DNA of 11,797 nucleotides, taken from assembly GCA_943704415.1 (NCBI GenBank), contig CALSCO010001692.1:1-11797 (forward strand). The letters are read 5' to 3'. Source of the DNA: Parvularia atlantis. Taxonomy: Eukaryota; Opisthokonta; Rotosphaerida. Below, piece by piece: positions 1 through 11,797 of the stretch (positions within the stretch are counted from its first letter, which is position 1; each line of letters opens with the position of its first letter). Made by a program: the position numbers and the translations under genes. The notes under the pieces were generated by a model that worked only from the letters and a program-made list of their open reading frames with translations, ran no database searches and had not been told where the DNA came from.

Positions 1-1539
1 GGGGGGCAATGAGCGGCACGGGCGAGCGCGGCAGCAGCTTGCACACACCGCACGTCGCCGCTCGTTCAGCTTGTGCTCGGGGATCTTGGCCGACAGCAGG
101 CGCTCGCGCACGGCCTTGTCCCACAGCGTCGAGCGGGCGAGCGAGCCGTCCGCGGGCCAGTGCAGCTGCACGGCATCAGGGCGACGTCAGCACGGTCAAG
201 GGCGTTCGCGACGAGCGGACCAGCAGGTGCTGCAGCTGCGCCTCGGCCTCGGCCGTGATCGTCGTGGCGCGCTTGGGCATCTTGCGTGGGAAGCTGTACG
301 CTGCCTGGTGAGCCGCCCGAGCGATCAAGCACGCAGACGGACGCACTCGAGGCGTGGGTCGTGCACGGTCAGCGTGAGCACCGTGTCCAGCGGCAGGGAG
401 GCGGGCGAGCGCAGCGCGGTGAGGGTGCGCCAGGTAGCTGCTGTGGGGCTGTCGGGCACGACGGCGAGCACGTTGCACAAGATCGCGTGCGCGCGCGGCC
501 CGATGAGCGAAAACTTGAGCAGGTTGCGCTCGTGCAGCGTCAGGTCAACTGCACACGCGGCGCGTCGGTTGCACGACCAAGCGCGCAGAAATGAAAAGCG
601 CACCCTGCTCGTCAGTGAGCTCGCACATGTCGCTCGCGTCGAGTAGGGCGCGCAGCGTCTCGAGCGCGGCCGCGGGGTGCACCCACACCCAGAGCTGGTG
701 CGGGCCGTCGTCGTCCGTTTCGCGCGCACGCCAGAGAAACGTCACGGGCGCAATCAGCTGGCGCCGCTTGGCGCTCTTCGGGGTGCACACGAGCGTTGAG
801 CCGAAGCGTGTCCCGGTCAGGAAGCGCTTGGCGGCGACGGGCATGGCGAGCGGGTCGACGACGAGTGCGAGGACGCGCGCGAGGTCGTCGAGGGCGCCGC
901 GCAGCTCGATGACGGCGTAATAGGACGCGTCGTGCGCGAGGGCCGTGTCGCGCATGGCCTTCATGTTGACCCGCGCTGAGCGGTCGTTCGGGTGCTCAGC
1001 CACGCGGTACCCAAACAGGTCGGCCATCTTCATGCGCTTGGCGTGCCACACGTGCGTCTCGAGCCACTTGTGCGCCTCTGCGAGTGCGCGCCTGGTGAGC
1101 ACACGAGAGAACGGAGGGTTGACGCACGGGCGCGGTACGCCAGGTCGTCGGCGCGGGTCAGCTTGCGCCGGCGCTTGCGGCGGCTCTCGGGCGCCCTGGG
1201 CTCGCTGTTCCTCTCGCGATCGTGCACGCGCTCGCGCTCGGCGCGCAGCCGCAGCCGCACAGGCAGGCGGCGGATGTTGTGGCTGGCGGCGCGGCGACGC
1301 AGGTGTCGCGGCACGGTCTGGAAGACGCGCGAGTTGCCGGTGTAGGCCTGGAGCGTAGTCACGAGCTCCTGCAGCTCGGCCGAGCGCGCCTCGGCGAAGC
1401 GCGTGACGTTGATTGCGGTTGACTCGGCGAGGTCTGCACGCAGGAGTGAGCGGCCAGCGTAGCGTCGTCAGCGCGCACCCTTGGCGGCCGTGGCCAGCGA
1501 CGAGCGCGGCTGCGACGCGTCGCGCTTGCGCTTGGGCAT
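1..1539 (-). CDS. POP1: POP1, RNase P/RNase MRP protein subunit (3' end outside window)
   Basis: POP1 is the large protein subunit of nuclear RNase P and RNase MRP, which process pre-tRNA 5' ends and pre-rRNA. I join exons 1539-1479, 1433-1139, 1091-604, 548-347, 293-221 and 165-54; a sixth intron (GTGCGG donor at 53, CTCAT branch site) runs off the left edge. The joined frame is open for 410 residues. Family signatures are RVFQTVPRHLRRRAASHN (residues 56-73), WLETHVWHAKRMKM (from 128), LFGYRVAEHPNDRSAR, HDASYYAVIELRG, then LLKFSLIGPRAHAIL and LWDKAVRERLLSAKIPEH of the POPLD region. The start is the first ATG; only about 20 residues precede the conserved domain, much shorter than in yeast or human, with a basic MPKRKR start that could act in nuclear import. 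The start codon overlaps the stop codon of the upstream SET gene. Identity is secure; individual splice sites are inferred from frame and motifs. Confidence 0.93.
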
Positions 1540-2392
1540 CACGCAAGCGGGTCAAAAGGCAGCCAGCGACGGCACGTGCGTGCGCCGCAGAGACAGGGCG
1601 TGCGTCCCGAGGCCGAGCCGGGACCGTAGTCGAACGTGAGCTCCTCCCCGGCGGAGACGGCGCGCGTCGTGAAGAAGGCGGCGATGGGCAGCGGGCTGTC
1701 GATGCGCACCTGCGCGGCACCTCGTCGTGTCAGCAGTGGCCGTGCTCAGCACAACAGAGATAGAGAGACGCGCACGGGCACAACGGTCAAGTTGGGCTCG
1801 CAGCTGTGGTTGATGAAGCGCGCGGCGTTGCCGATCTCGGTCGCGTCGATGACAGTGAGGATCTCGGTCGCGCCGACCTCGCGGATCACGAGGATGTACT
1901 CTGACGACGCACCAGCGGCGGCACGCTCGGCCCAGCGACGGCGCGCCTCGCCGGCCGCGATGACCTCGCCGGCGTACTCGCTCACAAACGCGCCGGCGTG
2001 CAGCGGCTCGCGCGCGACGACGCCGAGTCCGCGATCGGGCGTGCGCACGACGCGCAGCAGACGCTGCTCGCGCTCGACGCTGTTGTGCTGCACGACGCGC
2101 CGCGCGCAGTCGGGCGCGCACGGGCAGGCCGCGTTGCACTCGAAGACGGCGCCGGACGCGGAGCTGCGCGCGGCGCAGATGCAGCTGTCGTCGCACGGCC
2201 GATCGGTGCACGCGCAGCCGTCGTACAGCGCCTCGTCGTCCTCCGCGTCGTCGGCGTCGTCCGCACCGAGGCGCAGGTCGCTGCTGGGCACGGCGTGCAG
2301 CGCAAACTCGACGCCGACGATACGTCCACGTGGCCCGCCCTCCACGCTGGCAATGCTCGGGCCTCAATGAGGCTGAAAGTGGCCGCGGCCAT
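1539..2392 (-). CDS. Pre-SET/SET/post-SET histone lysine methyltransferase (SUV39/SETMAR-like)
   Basis: This is a SAM-dependent lysine methyltransferase, probably acting on histone H3 in chromatin. The secure coding part is 2283-1776, intron 1775-1710 (GTGCGC...GCGCAG), then 1709-1539. A pre-SET zinc cluster with nine cysteines runs from GCACTDRPC through DSCIC to FECNAACPCAPDC. The SET domain has the SAM-binding RGLGV, SEYAGEV, the catalytic RFINHSCEPNL and ELTFDYG. A post-SET CLCGARTC motif precedes the C-terminal RRWLPFDPLA. Order and spacing match SUV39/Clr4 and SETMAR; no chromodomain is visible. The 5' end is unresolved: the main frame meets a stop at about 2366 with no ATG. My best model starts at ATG 2392 and removes 2345-2284 (GTGGAG donor), giving 241 residues, but branch-site support is weak. 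H3K9 versus H3K36 specificity cannot be told from sequence. Confidence 0.85.
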
Positions 2393-2410
2393 GCCCGGCA
2401 CTGCACTGCG
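2393..2410. promoter_or_regulatory. 18-bp divergent spacer between SET gene and TRM10 starts
   Basis: If the SET gene starts at ATG 2392, only 18 bp separate it from the TRM10 ATG at 2411. Both transcripts would then need start sites within or very close to the other gene's coding sequence. No core promoter motif is visible. Confidence 0.4.
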
Positions 2411-3157
2411 ATGTCGGAGGCACCAATGCCGGCGAAGCGGGCGCGCGAGCCGCCAAATGCACGTCGCGCGCGCGCGCACCGTCGCCGGCTGGCCGCCGAC
2501 GGCGACGGCGACGCGGACGGCAGCGGCGGCAGCGGCGACGGGGCAGCGCCGCGGCTGCGCATCGCGATCGACCTCAGCTACGGCGCGCAGATGGATGCGC
2601 GCGAGCGCCGCAGCCTCAAGACGCAGATCAAGGTCGCCTACAGCCGACTCGGCGCGCTCGCGGCGGGCGTGGCGGCGCCGCGGCTGGTGCTGACGAGCGC
2701 CGACGACGACGTGCTGACCGAGCTGCGCACGATCGCCGGCTTCGAACGCTGGGCGATCGAGCGCCACGCCGCGCACGTCGCGACCGTCTACGACCGCGCC
2801 GCCCTCGTCTGCCTCTCGCCCGACGCCGACGAGGCCCTCCGCGCCCCGCTCGACCCGGCGCTCGTGTACGTCGTCGCCGGGCTCGTCGACCAGACGCCGC
2901 GCCCGGGCGAGTCGCTGGCGCGCGCGCGGGCGCACGGCCTGCGCACGGCGCGGCTACCGCTGATTGAGCACGTTCGGCTCACGCGCGGCGCGGGGCTGCT
3001 CGCCGTCGACCAGGTCGTCGCGATCCTGACCGACGTGCACGCGACGGGCGAGTGGGCGGGCGCGCTGCTGCGGCACGTGCCGGGCGCGGTCGCGGTGGCA
3101 GCAGAAGCAGACAGAAGCGTGTGCGCAACAGCAGCAGCAGCAGACGGCGCGCACTAG
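2411..3157 (+). CDS. TRM10: TRM10, tRNA (guanine-9-N1)-methyltransferase
   Basis: TRM10 is a SPOUT-fold enzyme that uses SAM to methylate N1 of guanine 9 in tRNAs. The single open exon encodes 248 residues, against about 290 in yeast and 340 in human TRMT10A. A basic, disordered N-terminus (AKRAREPPNARRARAHRRR) could bind tRNA or direct nuclear import. The conserved core follows: IAIDLSYGAQM (51-61), SLKTQIKVAYSR (68-79), RLVLTSAD, LVCLSPDADEAL (132-143), LVYVVAGLVDQ (151-161), ARLPLIE and the LAVDQVVAILTDVHATGEW helix. The aspartate of GLVD (160) matches a strongly conserved family residue in the SAM pocket. The ATG at 2411 is the first in frame after an upstream non-ATG extension. The C-terminus is Ala-rich rather than the usual Lys/Arg tail. 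It diverges from the SET gene (start codons 18 bp apart) and converges with thymidylate kinase (overlapping stops). Confidence 0.92.
   Translation: MSEAPMPAKRAREPPNARRARAHRRRLAADGDGDADGSGGSGDGAAPRLRIAIDLSYGAQMDARERRSLKTQIKVAYSRLGALAAGVAAPRLVLTSADDDVLTELRTIAGFERWAIERHAAHVATVYDRAALVCLSPDADEALRAPLDPALVYVVAGLVDQTPRPGESLARARAHGLRTARLPLIEHVRLTRGAGLLAVDQVVAILTDVHATGEWAGALLRHVPGAVAVAAEADRSVCATAAAADGAH
3129..3143. repeat. (CAG)5 near the TRM10 3' end
   Basis: Five CAG triplets are read in TRM10 as GCA codons, giving the Ala run near the C-terminus. The repeat ends 11 bp before the overlapping TRM10 and thymidylate kinase stop codons, and lies beyond the thymidylate kinase coding end. Confidence 0.85.
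3154..3157. other. CTAG carrying the stop codons of two convergent genes
   Basis: TRM10 ends with TAG at 3155-3157 on the plus strand, and thymidylate kinase ends with TAG at 3156-3154 on the minus strand. The palindrome CTAG therefore terminates both reading frames, and each 3' UTR must run through the other gene's coding region. Confidence 0.85.
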
Positions 3158-3998
3158 AAGAGCCGGCCCAGCGGCTGCGTCGCCTTGGCCTCGAGCGTCT
3201 CGAGCGCGATCGCGAGCAGGTCACGGTGCACGGCCTCGATGGCGCGGTTGGCGTCGACCACGCGCCACTCGGGCTGCTGCAGCTGCCGAAACTTGTCCTG
3301 GACGACGCGCTTCACGTGCGTGCGTGCTGAGTGGCGCGCGCACGAACGGCGACGCGGCCCGCGCGCACCTGAAAGTCGGCCTTCTCGTACCGCTCCTGCC
3401 CAAACTCGCCGCGCTTAAGCGAGTCGTCGACCGAGAGCTGCATGTACACGACCACGTCGGGCGCGGGCAGGCCGGCGTCGGGCGCCTTGCACCAGTCAAT
3501 GTCGAGGCCCTGCTTGCGGGCGTGAGCCGGCGCCGCGTGCGTGCGCGCACGCGCCGTGCGGCCGCGACCTTGGCCGCGGAGAAGGCCACGCCCGAGAAGG
3601 CGTAGCGGTCGACGACGAGGCTGACGCCGTCGCGCAGCAGCGCCTCGATCTGCGCGCGCGCCTCCCAGCGGTTGGCCGAGAAGAGCAGGTGCAGCGCGCG
3701 GTCGTCCATCTCGGCCGCGTTGGTCAGGTACGCGTTGATCATCTTGCCGATGGGCGTGGTGCGGTCTGCGCGCCGACATCGGCAACGGCAAGGTCGCTGT
3801 CGTCGGGTGCGCGCCGCACCGGGGAAGCGCATCGGCTGCACGCGGTGGCCGCGCTCGCCCAGCGCCTTGACCAGCATCGCCGCCTGCGTCGTCTTGCCGG
3901 AGCGGTCGCCGCCTGTGTGCCGCGCGTGTGGGGCGGGACGCGGGGGCGGGCGGGCCGCGTCGCGCACCCTCGAGAAGCACGAAGACGCCGCGGCGCAT
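3154..3998 (-). CDS. CDC8/DTYMK: Thymidylate (dTMP) kinase
   Basis: The enzyme phosphorylates dTMP to dTDP with ATP, an essential step in dTTP supply. Exons 3998-3968, 3912-3820, 3765-3569, 3512-3369 and 3309-3154 join in frame to 206 residues; human DTYMK has 212. The start is RRGVFVLLEG, spliced directly into the P-loop GGDRSGKTTQ (11-20). Then come FPDRTTPIGKMINAYL (dTMP-binding DR at 42-43), LLFSANRWE, VVDRYAFSGVAFSAAK (DRY at 94-96), GLDIDWCKAPDAGLPAPD, the lid region GQERYEKADFQ and the C-terminal ATQPLGRLF. This is the eukaryotic Cdc8/DTYMK pattern. Introns are 54-59 bp with donors GTGCGC, GTGCGG, GTCGCG and GTGCGC. Intron 3819-3766 is 54 bp with no in-frame stop, so its retention would add 18 residues. 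The ATG at 3998 is chosen because the frame upstream of it has only a GTG. The stop overlaps the TRM10 stop. Confidence 0.94.
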
Positions 3999-4051
3999 CT
4001 TTGTCCCGCCCGATATGATCTGTTGTTGCACACAAATCGTGATCGCGATCG
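3999..4051. promoter_or_regulatory. Short spacer upstream of thymidylate kinase with a GATCGCGATC palindrome
   Basis: This is the only non-coding DNA between the thymidylate kinase start and the end of the proposed small gene, so the kinase 5' UTR and core promoter must lie here or inside that gene. The perfect 10-bp palindrome GATCGCGATC is at 4041-4050. No TATA box is visible. A protein-binding role is only a possibility. Confidence 0.25.
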
Positions 4052-4340
4052 TCACTGAAAGCGCTCAAGGAGCCACACGCCCTTGGCCAGGAACAGGTCG
4101 TGGTTCATCTTGCTGTCGACCATGCAGTGCACGACCGACAGCGACGGCCCGGAACGTCCGGTGCAGATCTCTCCTAATCGGCGCTGATGAAGTGACCCGC
4201 GTCGCGTCGGCAGCATCTGCGCGAGCGGCCAGCAGCAGCTCGCCGACGGGCGGGTGCAGCGCGAGCACGAGCAGCAGGAGCACGGCGGGCACGGCCGCTC
4301 CACCGACGATCAGTATCATGCGACGCCCCTTGGTCACCAT
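4052..4340 (-). CDS. Putative small membrane protein, structure uncertain
   Basis: I do not recognise this gene. ATG 4340, in good context (CCAATGG), opens a frame that reads MVTKGRRMILIVGG followed by a hydrophobic stretch PAVLLLLVLALHPP, which looks like a single membrane segment or signal anchor after a basic start. In another frame the 3' part reads HCMVDSKMNHDLFLAKGVW and ends LLERFQ at TGA 4054-4052, and looks more protein-like than the unspliced continuation. Joining them needs an intron of about 50-80 bp, for example a GTCGGC donor spliced to a TCATCAG acceptor (63 bp, product about 74 residues); other joins also keep frame. Unspliced, the first frame would end at 4065 after 91 residues. 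It lies 72 bp after the kinase stop and 53 bp before the thymidylate kinase start. It could instead be kinase 3' UTR without coding function. Confidence 0.4.
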
Positions 4341-4412
4341 TGGACGGCCACGTGTCTTCGACCCAAATGCGGACACGAGACAACTGCTGGCAAGCAAGGT
4401 TCACTTCAAGAG

Positions 4413-10540
<6,128 letters not shown>

Positions 10541-10691
10541 GCTTCTCGAACGCGCCTGTTGCCTACGGTGATGGATGGGGAAGCTGTGCCTTTGGGCGCA
10601 GCTCGTTGTCGCCGTGCTGCGGCCTGGCAGGGCGGACGACGTGCTGCGCGTCGTTCATCGCGCTCGCTGACCAGCCACGCACAGAGAGCAG
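10541..10691. promoter_or_regulatory. 151-bp divergent promoter region between the kinase and COQ4
   Basis: This is the only DNA upstream of both genes, so it probably acts as a bidirectional promoter. It is GC-rich and no TATA box was seen. The plus strand also carries an open stretch starting with ATG near 10572-10576 and a CTGACC plus CAG arrangement just before 10692. These leave open an extra 5' exon or a 5' UTR intron for COQ4. Confidence 0.5.
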
Positions 10692-11454
10692 ATGGCAAGA
10701 GCTGTCGCGGCTGTGAGGGCAGGACTGCGCGCGCTGATCGACCCGACGCGGCAAGGTGGAAGAAGCACACGAGTGAGTGCATGCGCATCGGCCTGACGGC
10801 GCTCGCAGAGGACGTCGCGATCGTGGGCGAGGCTACCGGCGAGGCCGCGCTGCGCTGGATGCACCGCGCGATGCTCGCGGACCGCGACGGGCGCCGCGTG
10901 CTGCGCGCTCGGCCAATCGTGCGCAGCCACACGAGCGCCGACACGGCCGCGCTTGCCGCCCTCCCCCCCGGCTCGCTCGGGCGCGTCTACGCCGAGCACA
11001 TGCTGCGCGAGCACATCACCGCTGACAGTCGCGCGCCCGTCCGCCTCGTCGCCGATCTGGACCTCGCCTACGTCATGCGGCGCTACCGCGAGGTGCATGA
11101 CTTCATGCACGTGCTCACGGGCCTGCCGATCTCGGTCGTGCGTCGGCTGCACGCGCTGCTGCCGTTGTCTGTCTCAGACACGCACAGGAGGGAGAGATTG
11201 CGCTCAAGGCGTACGAGGCCGTACAAACGGGCCTGCCCATGGCCGCACTCGCCGTGCTGCTCGGGCCCGTGCGGCTCAACGGCAGCGCGCGAGCGCGCCT
11301 CGCGACCGTGTATCTGCCGTGGGCGCTACAGGCGGGCGCCTCGAGCCGCTTCTTCCTCAACGTGTTTTTTGAGCAGCACCTTGCGCGCCCGCTCGACGAC
11401 GTCCGCCGCGACATGCGCCTCACCCCCGCACCCCCTCTGTCTCAAGACACATGA
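10692..11454 (+). CDS. COQ4: COQ4, coenzyme Q biosynthesis protein
   Basis: COQ4 is a mitochondrial matrix-side protein needed for the CoQ synthome and reported to act in C1 decarboxylation and hydroxylation of the ring. Exons 10692-10755, 10809-11137 and 11188-11454 give 219 residues; introns are 53 bp (donor GTGGAA, CTGAC branch) and 50 bp (donor GTGCGT). Conserved parts are EDVAIVGEATGEAALRWM, LPPGSLGRVYAEHML, LAYVMRRYREVHDFMH, EGEIALKAYEAVQTGLPMA and YLPWALQAG. The metal-binding motif HDxxH-x11-E is complete (His118, Asp119, His122, Glu134), but only when the second intron is removed exactly as modelled. The chosen ATG begins an arginine-containing amphipathic stretch (MARAVAAVRAGLRALIDPTR) that aligns with the family core, so the usual targeting peptide and the YPGH segment are missing or lie in an undetected upstream exon. 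It diverges from the kinase and converges with the gene at the right edge. Confidence 0.93.
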
Positions 11455-11477
11455 CAGACACACCATCACCTCACAGC
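11455..11477. other. 23-bp spacer between convergent gene ends
   Basis: COQ4 stops at 11454 and the minus-strand gene stops at 11480-11478, leaving 23 bp. No clear polyadenylation signal fits here, so the 3' UTRs probably overlap. Confidence 0.6.
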
Positions 11478-11797
11478 TCACACAAAGATGCGGCTGCCGC
11501 TGACGCGGTAGCGCCAGTTGGCGCGCGACTCGGACAGCATCGCGTCCGACACGACCTCGTCCATGTCCAGCTGCGCCATCTCCGAGCGCGCCGACGGCGC
11601 GAGCGCGTCCGACGACGTGGCCGGCGCGTCGCTGTAGAAGGACGCCTGCACGCTCTTGCCACGTCGCCCGCCACTCGGACCGCGTAGTTGGAACGCGAGC
11701 AGGATCATCGACCGCCGTAGCACGCCAAACACTGCGCGACGTGCGGCGTGAGTGCGAGCGCACACACGCGAGGCGCCGCGGCACGCACGCAGCATCA
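11478..11797 (-). CDS. C-terminal end of an unrecognised protein (5' part outside window)
   Basis: I do not recognise this gene. Exon fragment 11797-11789, intron 11788-11732 (57 bp; GTGCGT donor, CTCAC branch site, CGCGCAG acceptor) and a final exon 11731-11478 join in frame. The visible protein is about 87 residues: a short hydrophobic and basic piece (LFGVLRRSMILLAFQLR), a Gly/Arg/Lys patch (GGRRGKSVQASFYSD), an Ala/Ser-rich acidic linker and a distinctive end, MDEVVSDAML followed by RANWRYRVSGSRIFV. The intron matches the others in donor, length and branch site, which supports a real gene on this strand. The hydrophobic segment is too short and charged to call a membrane helix firmly. Confidence 0.6.
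   Translation of the reverse strand, partial: MLRACRGASRVCARTHAARRAVFGVLRRSMILLAFQLRGPSGGRRGKSVQASFYSDAPATSSDALAPSARSEMAQLDMDEVVSDAMLSESRANWRYRVSGSRIFV

Noticed and set aside
1-53. A 16-bp micro-intron before a possible LLPRSPVPLI segment of POP1
   Set aside because: Far shorter than every other intron here. The CTCAT branch-like site near the window edge suggests a normal intron whose acceptor is just outside.
545-1720. One continuous 391-codon POP1 frame without introns
   Set aside because: The middle matches POP1, but its upstream part is Arg/Pro-rich and replaces the conserved PRHLRRRAASHN segment found in another frame. Splicing restores the family sequence.
1552-2562. 336-codon Arg-rich minus-strand open frame over the SET gene
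   Set aside because: Out of frame with the SET domain over most of its length; only its end coincides with the real second exon. Composition is typical of an off-frame GC-rich shadow.

Overview
The window is a GC-rich, intron-bearing nuclear segment from a compact eukaryotic genome. The evidence is eukaryotic gene families (POP1, TRM10, eukaryotic-type thymidylate kinase, COQ4, a pre-SET/SET methyltransferase, a ROCK-like AGC kinase) cut by 45-81 bp GT-AG introns, usually with a CTNAY-like branch site just before the acceptor. I reconstructed 33 complete introns and one running off the left edge; 28 of the 34 begin GTGCG. A ROCK/DMPK-group kinase with C1, PH and HR1 domains suggests an opisthokont or near relative. 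The tiny introns, minimal spacing and high GC would suit a reduced fungal genome (a Malassezia-like basidiomycete yeast is a guess) or a unicellular holozoan; the sequence does not settle this.

Layout from left to right: POP1 (minus, 3' end beyond the left edge); a SUV39/SETMAR-like SET-domain methyltransferase (minus), whose stop codon overlaps the POP1 start codon as TGATG; TRM10 (plus, no intron seen); thymidylate kinase (minus, five exons), convergent with TRM10 so that both stop codons lie in one CTAG; a doubtful small membrane-protein gene (minus); a 21-exon ROCK-like kinase of 1,667 residues (minus) filling half the window; a 151-bp divergent spacer; COQ4 (plus, three exons); and the last two exons of an unrecognised gene (minus) at the right edge. 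No gap between genes reaches 300 bp. No tRNA, rRNA, transposon or CRISPR was seen.

The genes serve separate housekeeping and signalling roles: RNase P/MRP and tRNA m1G9 methylation (tRNA maturation), histone methylation, dTTP supply, Rho-type cytoskeletal signalling and coenzyme Q synthesis. There is no sign of an operon-like pathway. The two most unusual points are the kinase architecture, where tandem HR1 repeats and a C1 finger both sit inside a split PH domain, and the extreme compaction, with a shared stop/start codon, shared stop codons and 18 bp between two divergent starts.
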